The notes below the pieces were generated by a model. That model was not told where the DNA came from, searched no databases, and saw only the letters and a program-made list of their open reading frames with translations. DNA of 64,000 nt from assembly GCF_003610995.1 (NCBI RefSeq), contig NZ_CP032543.1, positions 5,828,001 through 5,892,000 of the forward strand, in the 5' to 3' direction. Origin of the DNA: Streptomyces griseus subsp. griseus (GTDB lineage Bacteria > Actinomycetota > Actinomycetes > Streptomycetales > Streptomycetaceae). Below, one piece after another: positions 44,413-54,100 of this stretch (its first letter is position 1; every line of letters begins with the position of its first letter). The position numbers and the translations under genes are program-made.

Positions 44413-45076
44413 GTGGAGATACCGCTCGGAGAGCGGCAGCAGGATGGACAGAGCGTCCCGTTGGCCCTTCCGGATGCCTCCCTGGTGCCGGAAGCCGTGA
44501 AGGACGCTGCCCGTCGTGCGCCGGGCCACTGGATCGGGATCGTCGATCCGGAGTGGACGCAGGCGCTGACGCCGCCGGAGTGGGCCGTGCTGGGGAGTGG
44601 CAGTCGGACGCGAGCGGGGGCGTGGGCGAGTACCGCGCCAACCCCGGCTACCGTCCCTCCGCCCGTGCCCTCGGCTGGCCCGAGCCCACCGATCCGGTGG
44701 ACGCGGCGGCCCAGCGGGCCGCCACCGGATACGGCACGGTGGACGAGGCGCTGGCCGCGCTCGCGGAGGCTGACGTCACCGTCGTACGCGCGCCGGACGG
44801 CGGGCCGCTCATGGCCGCGGGGCGGGACGGGGCGCCGGTGGTGCTCCTGTTCACCTCGCCCACACACGCATTCATGTCCGCGGCACTTCACCATGACACC
44901 GTGTCCGCCAGGGAGCTGGCCGATTCGGTGGCGACCGCCGGCGCCCTGCTGTCGGTCAACTCCGGTGCTGCGGCTCCCCTGCTCGTCCCCGCCGACAGCC
45001 TTCCGGGCCCGACAGCACGCCGGACGGCCCCGACTCGACCGAACCCTGGCCCCACACCACAGGGAGGATCCCGTGA
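44413..45076 (+). pseudogene. Type VII secretion-associated SseB-like protein, broken by two single-base shifts
   Basis: The first frame reads LPDASLVPEAVKDAARRAPG then HWIGIVDPEWTQALTPPEWAVLG. After adding one G at about 44595 it continues EWQSDASGGVGEYRANPGYR, then SARALGWPEPTDPVDAAAQR and a C-terminal SseB-like part (APVVLLFTSPTHAFMSAAL). A further missing base near 45000-45012 would bring the end into the frame whose TGA (45074) overlaps the GTG of the next gene. Repaired length is about 220 residues. This family accompanies Streptomyces type VII loci. The start is uncertain; GTG 44413 is the earliest reasonable choice. Confidence 0.6.
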
Positions 45077-46335
45077 CGCGTTCGTCGTCCCAGCAGACCC
45101 CCGCCTCCCCGGAGGCTCACACGGAGTCCGCCACCGAGAGCGAGGAGGCGGCCGTGAACGCTCCAGCGGCCGCCGCCCCCGTCGCTCCCGGCGAGCCCGA
45201 CGCCCCGGACGCGGCTGCCGCGCCCGACTCCGCACCCGTACTGACGAAGACCGAAGCCGCGACCGCCGAAGCCCCGCAGACCGGGATGCCGGAGAAGCCC
45301 GGGGCGGCCGCGAAGCCCGAGAAGTCCGAGGAGGCCGAGAAGGCAGCGGAGTCCGGGAAGGCGGTGAAGGGCGAGAGCCCCGACACCCCGGCCCCCGGCA
45401 CCGAGGCCGGAACCCCCGACACCGCCTCCGAAGCCGATCCCGACCCCAGCGCCGCCGCCGCTGCCCAGAGCAGGCTCCCCGCCCTCGTACGGACCATGTC
45501 CGCCACCGCCATCGGCCAGCCGCAGGCGGAAGGCGGTCCCGTGGGACGGCCCGGCAAGGCCGCCCTCGCCGGGGCGGCGGTCGCGGGGGCGCTGCTCGTG
45601 TCGGTGCCCTTCCTCGTCCTCGCCGGGAACAACGACGACGGGCCCCAGCAGACCAACGTCGCGGCGGCCGGGACCGTCCTCGACGGGAGCGGGCCGGAGG
45701 CGCCGGGCGAGTTCGCCGTCACCGCGCCCGAGACCAGCGCGCCCGCCGAGGAGAAGAAGGTCGAGGAGAAGGTCCGCAACCCCGTGCCGGCCCCGCCTCC
45801 GCCGGCGCCCTCCGCCACGGAGGAGGTGAAGAAGGACGACACCCCCAAGGACCCGCCCAAGAAGGCCGATCCGCCCAAGGCACAGCCCAAGAAGGAGAGC
45901 GCCGCCAAGAACCAGCCCGCCCAGGCCAAGTCCGCCGTCACCTTCAGCGGGTCCGTCTCCTTCCGCAGCCACCTGTCCGGCCGCTGCCTCGACGTGCCCG
46001 GCCACAACTTCAACGACGGCCAGCCGCTGTTCATGTGGGACTGCAACGGCGCCGACGCCCAGAAGTGGCGCTTCGGCTCCGACGGCACCATCCGGGCCAG
46101 GGACAAGTGCCTGGACGTGGCCAACGCGGTGTTCCGCAACGGCACCCCCATCCAGCTCGCCTGGTGCAACGGCTCCGCCGCCCAGAAGTTCACCCTGAAC
46201 GGCGCCCATGACCTGGTCAACACGGTCGTCGGCATGTGCGTGGACATCCCGAACCACAGCAAGAGCAGGGGCCCGTCCACGTACCTGGTCCTCTGGCAGT
46301 GCACGGGCAACGACAACCAGAAGTGGAGCACCTGA
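45073..46335 (+). CDS. Membrane-anchored ricin-type beta-trefoil lectin protein
   Basis: This 420-residue protein has an acidic Ala/Pro/Glu-rich cytoplasmic N-terminus (about 165 residues), one membrane helix (AALAGAAVAGALLVSVPFLVLAG) and a Pro/Lys-rich stalk. The C-terminal ricin domain of about 125 residues has three repeats ending in QxW-like motifs (AQKWRF; AQKFTL; NQKWST) and paired cysteines (GRCLDVPG; DKCLDVAN; GMCVDIPN). GTG 45073 has AGGGAGG upstream. Its architecture mirrors the B-lectin protein encoded just before it on the other strand, with a different lectin fold. Confidence 0.9.
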   Translation: MTRSSSQQTPASPEAHTESATESEEAAVNAPAAAAPVAPGEPDAPDAAAAPDSAPVLTKTEAATAEAPQTGMPEKPGAAAKPEKSEEAEKAAESGKAVKGESPDTPAPGTEAGTPDTASEADPDPSAAAAAQSRLPALVRTMSATAIGQPQAEGGPVGRPGKAALAGAAVAGALLVSVPFLVLAGNNDDGPQQTNVAAAGTVLDGSGPEAPGEFAVTAPETSAPAEEKKVEEKVRNPVPAPPPPAPSATEEVKKDDTPKDPPKKADPPKAQPKKESAAKNQPAQAKSAVTFSGSVSFRSHLSGRCLDVPGHNFNDGQPLFMWDCNGADAQKWRFGSDGTIRARDKCLDVANAVFRNGTPIQLAWCNGSAAQKFTLNGAHDLVNTVVGMCVDIPNHSKSRGPSTYLVLWQCTGNDNQKWST

Positions 46336-46346
46336 CCCGAGGGCCC

Positions 46347-46375
46347 GGAGGCCGGGAGTCCCGCTCCCGGCCTCC
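46347..46375 (+). terminator. Hairpin after the ricin-lectin gene
   Basis: A perfect 11-bp inverted repeat (46347-46357 with 46365-46375) lies 11 bases past the stop, separating this gene from the beta-helix/AAA gene, which has its own ribosome site GAGGAGG. Confidence 0.7.
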
Positions 46376-46483
46376 GTACGCCACCCCGGGCCAGGCATGA
46401 TGGCATCGCCGGGGACGCCCAACCGCGTCCCGGGCGAAGAGGGGCGTCCGGACAGGACGCCGCCGTAGCGAGGAGGTTGGTGC

Positions 46484-49400
46484 GTGTCGCGCCAGGTACT
46501 GTCGGTCGGCCCCGGGGACCGCTTTTCGACGATCGGCGAGGCGCTCGCCGCCGCCCGCACCGGTGCGCTCATCAGCGTCCGGCCCGGAACGTACGCCGAG
46601 AACCTGGTGATCCACACCCGGGTCACCCTCACCGCCGCCGAGGGGCGGGGCACGGTGGAGATCCGGCCGCGCACGGGCAGCGTGCTCGCGCTGCGCGCCG
46701 ACGCCGTGATGCTCTCCGAACTCACGCTGCGCGGCGGTGACGCCGAGCTGCCGGCCGTCGACGTCCGGCGCGGCCAGGCCGCGTTCGACGGCTGCGAGAT
46801 CATCGGCGCCGCCTGGACCGCGATGCTGGCCGGCGGGACCGGCTCCCTCGCGCTGCGGAACTGCCGGGTGAGCAACCCGCAGGGCGCGGGTGTCGTCGTG
46901 ACCTCGACCACGCCCACCACCGTGGAGTCCTGCACCCTCGAACACCTCGGCACCAGCGGCATCGTCCTCGCCGAGCAGGGCGAGGCCCGTGTCCGCGACT
47001 GCACGGTACGCGGGGCCCGCGGCAACGGCCTCCTCGCCAACGGCGAGACCCGCGGCACCGTCGAGGACTGCGACATCTCCTCCACCGACAAGCCCTCCAT
47101 CGCCCTGGAGGAGAACTCCGCGCTCTCCGTCGTCCGCACCGTCGTGCACGACACCAGCACCGGTGTGCACCTGAGCACCGCGGGCCGCACCACCCTGGAG
47201 GACGTCCGCGTCACCGGCGCCTCCGGCAACGGCATCGTCCTGGCCGCGGGCACCGACCCCGTACTGCGCCGCTGCCGGGTCTCGCGCGCCCGCGGACACG
47301 GGCTGTTCGTCACCGACCGGGCGCGCGGCACCTTCGAGGACTGCTGGGTCGACGGCGCCCAGGGCGCGGCCCTGCGGGTCGCCGGGGCGTCCTCCCCGGC
47401 GCTGACCGGGCTGACCGTCCGCGACTGCGAGGGGATCGGGCTGCTCCTGGAGGAGGACTCGGCCCCGGAGCTGGACCGCCTGGAGGTGATCGGCTCCTCG
47501 CCCGCCGTCGCCTTCCAGGGCGGTGCCAACCCGCTGCTGCGCCGGGCCCGGCTGGTGGAGCCCGCCGGTGACGGCATCGCGGCCACCAAGGAGGCCCGGG
47601 GCCGGGTCGAGGACTGCGAGATCGTCCGGCCGAAGGGCGCCGGTGTCCGGGTGGCCTCCGGCTCCACCCTCTACCTGGCCGGTGGCGGGGTCTCCGACAC
47701 CGACACCAGCGGCCTGGTCGTGGAGGACGGCGGCAACGTCACCGTCCGCGACTTCCGCGTCGAGATCTCCGGCGAGGAGGGGTGGTCGTCGCCGCGGGCG
47801 GTGAACTGACCGCCAACCGCACCACCGTCCACGCCCCCAAGGGCCACGGCTTCCTGCTCCGCGAGGGCGCGCTCGCCTCGCTCAGCGGCTGCGAGGCCAA
47901 CGGTGGTGCCCAGGACGGGTTCCGGGTGGAGTCCACCGCCCCCGTCTCGCTCGTCAACTGCACCGCCCGGGAGAACGAGGGCGGCGGCCTGGTGCAGACC
48001 GCGCCCGGCGAACGCCTCGCCGTGGACGGCCTGAACAGCGTCTCCAACGGCAAGCGCGACGCCTGGGGCAGCGGCAGCGCCGAGAACACCGACCCGGCGG
48101 GGTCCGGCGCCGCCGACGCGCCCCCGCCGGACCGCGCGGACGGCCCGCTCGGCGCCCTCAACGCGCTGATCGGCCTGGAGAACGTCAAGCAGCAGGTGCG
48201 TACGCTGGTCAACCTCACCCAGCTCGCCCAGCGCCGCGAGCAACTCGGCATGCCCGCGCCGCCGATGAGCAGGCACCTGATCTTCGCGGGCCCGCCCGGC
48301 ACCGGCAAGACCACCGTCGCCCGCCTCTACGGGGCGATCCTGGCCGAGCTGGGTTCGCTGCGCAGCGGCCACCTGGTCGAGGTCTCCCGCGCCGATCTGG
48401 TCGCCCAGGTCGTCGGCGGCACCGCGATCAAGACCTCCGAGACCTTCCAGCGGGCCCTCGGCGGAGTCCTGTTCATCGACGAGGCGTACACGCTCACCGC
48501 CGACAGCGGCAACGGCGGCGCCGACTTCGGCCGCGAGGCCGTGGACACGCTGCTCAAGCTCATGGAGGACCACCGCGACGACGTGGTGGTGGTCGCGGCC
48601 GGGTACTCCCGCGAGATGGAGTCCTTCCTCAGCTCCAACCCGGGCCTGGCGTCCAGGTTCTCGCGGACCGTCGAGTTCGAGAACTACGCCGTCGACGACC
48701 TGGTCGCCATCATGGAGAGCATGTGCGCCCAGCACCAGTACGAGCTGGGGGAGGGGACCGCGGAGGCGCTCGCCGCCCACTTCGGTGCGATGGACCGGGA
48801 CGCCGGATTCGGCAACGGCCGTGCCGCGCGCGGGGTGTTCGAGGAGATGGTCGACCGGCAGGCGATCCGGCTCTCCTCCCAGGCCCAGGTCAGCGAGCAC
48901 GATCTGCGGCTGCTGCTCCCCGATGACGTCTCCGCCACCGCCGCCGCCTCGGCGTCCGAGACCGCCGCACCGGCGGACGACCCGCTCACCCGCCTCGGCG
49001 ACATGATCGGGCTGGCCGACGTGAAGCGTGAGGTCGCCGACCTGGTCAACCTCATCACCACCGCCCGCCACCGCGCAGCCGCCGGGCTGCCCGTCCCCTC
49101 GCTCTCCAACCACCTGGTCTTCACCGGCCCGCCCGGCACCGGCAAGACCACCGTCGCCCGTCTCTACGGCGAGGTGCTCACCCAGCTCGGCGTCCTGGAG
49201 CGCGGCCAGCTGATCGAGGCGGCCCGTGCCGACCTCGTCGGCCGGTACATCGGCCACACCGCCCAGTTGACCCGCGAGGTCTTCGAGAAGGCCCGTGGCG
49301 GTGTGCTGTTCATCGACGAGGCCTACACCCTCACCCCGCGCGGCGGCGGCGCCGACTTCGGCCAGGAGGCGGTGGACACCCTGCTGAAGCTGATGGAGGA

Positions 49401-49794
49401 CCACCGCGACGAAGTGGTCGTCATCGTGGCCGGATACACCGACGAGATGGAACGCTTCCTCGCCTCCAACCCCGGCCTCTCCTCCCGCTTCCCGCGCCGG
49501 ATCTCCTTCGCCGACTACTCCTCCGAGGAGCTGGTCACCATCGTCCGCGCCCAGGCCTCCGCCATGGGGTACGAATGCGGGCCCGGCACCGGACCGCTGC
49601 TCAAGGAGTACTTCGACGCGGTGCCCCGCGACCGCTCCTTCGGCAACGCCCGCCTCGCCCGCCAGGTGGTCGAGTCGATGGTCACCCGCCAGGCGGGCAG
49701 GCTCAGTTCGCTGGCCGCGCCCACCCTGGACGACCTGCGCATCCTCCTCCCGGCCGATGTCACGGCCGCAGCCCCGAAGGTGGTCCCGCAGTGA
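46484..49794 (+). CDS. Beta-helix / tandem AAA+ (EccA/CbxX-like) fusion protein, interrupted by a one-base frameshift
   Basis: As sequenced there are two frames: 46484-47809 (441 codons) and from about 47782 to 49794. Adding one G to the run at about 47783 joins them into about 1103 residues. The first 500 residues are right-handed parallel beta-helix repeats (about 23-residue rungs such as [15 protein letters not shown] and [14 protein letters not shown]). Two CbxX/EccA-type AAA domains follow, each with Walker [10 protein letters not shown] and Walker [12 protein letters not shown]. EccA ATPases are cytoplasmic chaperones of type VII secretion. The stop overlaps the mycosin GTG (GTGA). I treat it as one gene. 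Confidence 0.8.
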
Positions 49795-51044
49795 GGCCGA
49801 CCCGTCTGCTGTGCGGGGCCTCCCTCGCCGCCGCCCTGGTGGTGCCCGTGGCCGCCGCCCCGGCTCAGGCCGGGTCCCTCTCCCGTACACCGGCGGCCTT
49901 CCCCGCCGCCGACGGGGCGAAGGGCCAGGAACTGCCCGGGATGCCCACCGCACTCGACCCCCGGGCCGAGGCCGTCACCTGCACCCCCGCCTCCAAGGAG
50001 CGGGCGAAGAAGCAGGACTGGTCGCGCCAGCGCCTCGACCTGGACCGGCTGCACCGGCACACCACCGGGGCGGGCGTGACCGTCGCGCTGATCTCCACCG
50101 GCGTCGACCCCGGGGCCGAAGGGCTCGACGGGCGCGTCACGGCCGACGGCGAGGCGGCGGACGACTGTGTCGGGCAGGGCACGTTCCTGGCCGGGCTGAT
50201 CGGCGGGACCGGCGGCTCCACCTCCCGTCTGGCCGGAGTCGTCCCGGACGCCAAGATCCTCGCCCTGCGCGGCACCGACCGGCGCGGGCAGCCGGACGCG
50301 GCGCTCGTCGCGGCGGCGGTACGGGCCGCGACCACCGCCAAGGCCGACGTGATCGCCGTCACGGTGGCGCTCCCGCGCAAGGACACCGAGCTCACCAAGG
50401 CCGTCGCCGAGGCCCGCAAGGCCGGAGCGGTGGTGGTCGCGGCGGCGACCCCGGAGCCCCCGTCGCGGGGCTCGGCCGACGAGATCCCCACCCGTACCTA
50501 CTGGCCCGCCGGTGAGCCCGGGGTCCTCGCGGTCGCCGACATGCTGCCCTCCGGAGCCCGCCCGGACGGTGCCCTGTCCACAGGTGACGTCGATCTGGCC
50601 GCCCCGGGCGCCGGGGTGGTCTCCGGCGGGCCGCGCGGCAAGGGGCACTACCTGGGCGGCGGCGTGGCGGTGGCCACCGCCTACGCGGCCGGGGCGGCGG
50701 CGGCCGTCCGCGCCACCCACCCCGACGACAAGGCCGCCGCGGTCACCCGGCGGCTCACCGCCACCGCGTACCCGGCCGACATGCCCCAGCTGGACGCCTA
50801 CGCCGCCGTCACCACGGTCCTCGGCGACGCCGCCGCGCCGCCCGCCGCAGGTGCGCAGCGGGCCGCCGAGCCCGTGGCCGTACGCGACACCTCCGACACC
50901 GACCGCGCCACCGGCCGGGCCACCCTCTTCGTCCTCCTCGGGGCGGCCGGCGTCGGCTCCCTCCTTTGGGCCGGCTTCGCGCTCACCCGGGCCCGAGCCC
51001 GGGGCTGGCGCCCGGCCGGGGCCGGCACGTCCGACAAGGGCTGA
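49791..51044 (+). CDS. mycP: Type VII secretion-associated mycosin (MycP-like), catalytic residues lost
   Basis: This 417-residue S8-type subtilase has a signal peptide (residues 1-27, ending AQA) and a C-terminal membrane helix ([22 protein letters not shown]), the mycosin layout. All catalytic positions differ from active family members. The Asp of the IDTG motif is Ser102 (VALISTGVD). The His of GHGT is Gln129 ([13 protein letters not shown]). The Ser of GTSxA aligns with Ala293 ([11 protein letters not shown]). The oxyanion Asn region reads AAATPEPPS. The fold is otherwise well kept, including cysteines 64 and 126. It is coupled to the AAA gene by GTGA. It is expected to be proteolytically inactive, possibly a structural cap of the secretion channel. 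Confidence 0.9.
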   Translation: MRPTRLLCGASLAAALVVPVAAAPAQAGSLSRTPAAFPAADGAKGQELPGMPTALDPRAEAVTCTPASKERAKKQDWSRQRLDLDRLHRHTTGAGVTVALISTGVDPGAEGLDGRVTADGEAADDCVGQGTFLAGLIGGTGGSTSRLAGVVPDAKILALRGTDRRGQPDAALVAAAVRAATTAKADVIAVTVALPRKDTELTKAVAEARKAGAVVVAAATPEPPSRGSADEIPTRTYWPAGEPGVLAVADMLPSGARPDGALSTGDVDLAAPGAGVVSGGPRGKGHYLGGGVAVATAYAAGAAAAVRATHPDDKAAAVTRRLTATAYPADMPQLDAYAAVTTVLGDAAAPPAAGAQRAAEPVAVRDTSDTDRATGRATLFVLLGAAGVGSLLWAGFALTRARARGWRPAGAGTSDKG

Positions 51045-51050
51045 ACGCGA

Positions 51051-51083
51051 GAGGCGCCCTCCCCCGTCGGGGGAGGGCGCCTC
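51051..51083. terminator. Bidirectional hairpin between mycP and eccC
   Basis: A perfect 15-bp inverted repeat (51051-51065 with 51069-51083) with a 3-base loop lies between the convergent mycosin and eccC genes, 6 bases after the former's stop. Confidence 0.85.
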
Positions 51084-51105
51084 AGCGCCGTGACTCCGCG
51101 TCGTC

Positions 51106-54100
51106 CTACTCCACCAGCGCCGTCTGCACCAGTCGCGGCTTGCGGCGCTGGATGTGCAGGGCCCGGCCCGGCGGCAGGTTGAGCGGCTTCGCGTTGCCGA
51201 AGAGGCGGCCCTCCGTGGGCGGGCAGGAGAGCAGGACCGCCGGGTTGTTGGCCTCGTCCAGGCGGCGGATCAGCCCGTCGCTCAGCCCGCGTCCCGCCCC
51301 CATGGCGCTGCGGGCGACGACCAGGTGCAGGCCCATCTCGAAGCCCAGGGTCAGATTCTCGAAGACCGGCTCGAAGGGGCTCTGGAAGGAGTTGCCGGAG
51401 ACCATGTCGTAGTCGTCGACCAGGACGAACAGGCGCGGGCCCGTCCACCAGTCGCACCTACGCATCCGGGCGGGCGAGATGTCCGCCCCGGGCACGCGGG
51501 TCTTCATCGCGCGGGCCGCGCCCTCGATGGTCTCGTTGAGGTTGTCCAGGGAGATGACGTGCCCGATGCGGTACTCCTCCGGGATGGCGTCGACCAGGGT
51601 ACGGCGGTAGTCCACCGCGATGATCTTCGCCTCCGAGGGGGCGTACCGGGTGGTGATGCCCTTGGTGATCAGCCGCAGCAGGTTCGTCTTGCCGCTCTCG
51701 GTGTCGCCGACCGCGATCAGGTGCGGCGTCCGGCTGAAGTCGTGCCAGACCGGCTCCAGCGCGTCCTGGTCGAGGCCGAGCGCGATGCGCATACCGCCGC
51801 CCTCGGTGGCCTCGGGCGCCGGGAGCTCGGAGAGCGGAAGGCGGTGCGGGAGCATCCGTACCTGCGGTGCGGACGGTCCGTACCAGTGCCGGCCGATCTC
51901 CGCCACCAGGTGCGCGACGCCCTCGCCGAGATCCTCCAGGGAGCCGCTGCCGTCCAGGCGGGGCAGGCCCGCGAGGAAGTGCATCTTGCTGTCGGCGGTG
52001 ATGCCCCGGCCGCCGGTGCGCGGCACCGAACGGGCCTTACGGGTGTCGATCTCGGAGTCCATCGGGTCACCCATCCGCAGCTCAAGCCGGGTGGCGGCCT
52101 GGTCGCGGACCTGTGCGGACAGCTCCACCCAGCGGGTGGTGGTGATGATCAGGTGGATGCCGTAGTTGAGCCCCCGGGCGGCCAGTTCGTTGAACTTGGG
52201 GATCAGGTCGTCGTAGTCCTGGCGGACGGTGGACCAGCCGTCGACCACCATGAACACATCGCCGAACGGCTCGTCGGGGAACTCCCCGGCGGCCCGGCGG
52301 CGCCGGTAGGACTGCATGGAGTCCAGCGTGTGGTCCACGAAGAACTGCTCACGGCGGGCGAGCAGCGCCATCACCTCGGCGACCGCCCGGTTGACCCGCT
52401 CCGGGTTGAGCCGGGCCGCGACCCCGCCGACATGGGGGAGCGCCGCCAGCTGGGAGAGGCCGCCGCCACCGAAGTCCAGGCAGTAGAACTGCACCTCGGC
52501 CGGGGTGTGGGTGAGCGCCAGGGCGGCGATCAGCGTCCGGGCCAGCGTCGACTTGCCGCTCTGCGAACCACCCGCGACGGCGACGTGGCCGCCCGCCCCG
52601 GACAGGTCCACGACCAGCGGGTCGCGGCGCTGCTCGAACGGCTTGTCCACCAGACCGACCGGGACCCGCAGCTTCCCGGTCCCCGGCCAGCTCGTGGCGG
52701 TCAGGCCGCGCACCTTGTCCGGCGCGATCCCGGGCAGCAGCGCGTCCAGCGGGGACGGCTCGTCCAGCGGCGGCAGCCACACCTGGTGGGCGTCGGGACC
52801 GGAGCCCTGGAGCCGCTCCAGCGCCACATCGAGCAACGCCTCCTCGTCCTCGGCCTCCTCCGTCTCCGGCTCCGGTTCGGGCGCCGCCTCCAGCGTGCGC
52901 GGCACCACCCAGCCGCTGGTCCACGGCACCACCTGGCTCGCCACCCGGGCCTGCACCACCGCACCGGTCCGACGCCGGTACGTCCCCGAGGAGTACGCGG
53001 CACGGAACCGGGTCAGGGCCTCCACCCCGGACTTCAGGAACCCGCTGCCGGGCGCGGCCGGAAGCTCGTAGGCATCGGGCACGCCGAGCACACCCCGGCT
53101 CTCCATCGCGGAGAAGGTGCGCAGGCCTATCCGGTACGAGAGGTGGCTCTCCAGCTGGTGCATGCGCCCCTCGTCCAGGCGCTGCGAGGCGAGCAGCAGA
53201 TGAACGCCGAGCGAACGGCCCAGACGCCCGATCATCACGAAGAGTTCCATGAACTCGCGGTGAGTGGAGAGCAGTTCGCTGAACTCGTCGACCACCACGA
53301 AGAGGCTGGGCAGCGGCGCGAGGTCGGTCCCGGCGGCGCGGGCCCGCTCGTACTCCAGGGCCGAGGTGTAGTTGCCCGCCGACCGCAGCAGCTCCTGGCG
53401 GCGGATGAGTTCGCCGTGCAGGGCGTCCTGCATACGTTCCACCAGGGCGACCTCGTCGGCCAGGTTGGTGATGACGGCGGAGGTGTGCGGCAGCTCCTCC
53501 AGGCCGAGGAAGGTGGCGCCGCCCTTGAAGTCGACCAGGACGAAGTTGAGGGTCTCGGAGGAGTTGGTCAGTGCGAGGCCCAGGACCAGGGTGCGCAGCA
53601 GCTCGCTCTTGCCGGAGCCGGTGGCGCCGATGAGCATGCCGTGCGGGCCCATGCCGCCCTGCGCGGACTCCTTGATGTCCAGCTCCACCGGACGGCCGTC
53701 CACGCCGACCGCGATCGGCACCCGCAGCCGGCCGGAACCGGAGTGCCGGTCGAACAGGGTCTGCGGGTCGTGCCGGTGCAGGTCGGGGATGCCGAGCAGG
53801 GTGGTCAACTCGACGTCGGTGTCCAGAGGCTGCGCGATGTCGGTGCCCAGGCTCATCCGGCGCGGGGTGAGCAGCCGGGCCAGCGACTCCGCGCTGAGCG
53901 GGCCGAGCCGGTCGGGGCGGCCCAGCGGCACCGAGCGCTCCTTGCGGCTGCGGTCGGTGCGGACCAGGTTCACCTGGTCGGGGCCGACCGTCAGCCGCAG
54001 CGTGTTGCGGCCGGGCCGCCAGCGCAGCGCTCCCGACACATCGAGGATCAGGGCGTTGCGGTAGCCGTGGCCCTCCCAGCGGTGGCCCTCGGGGACGTTG

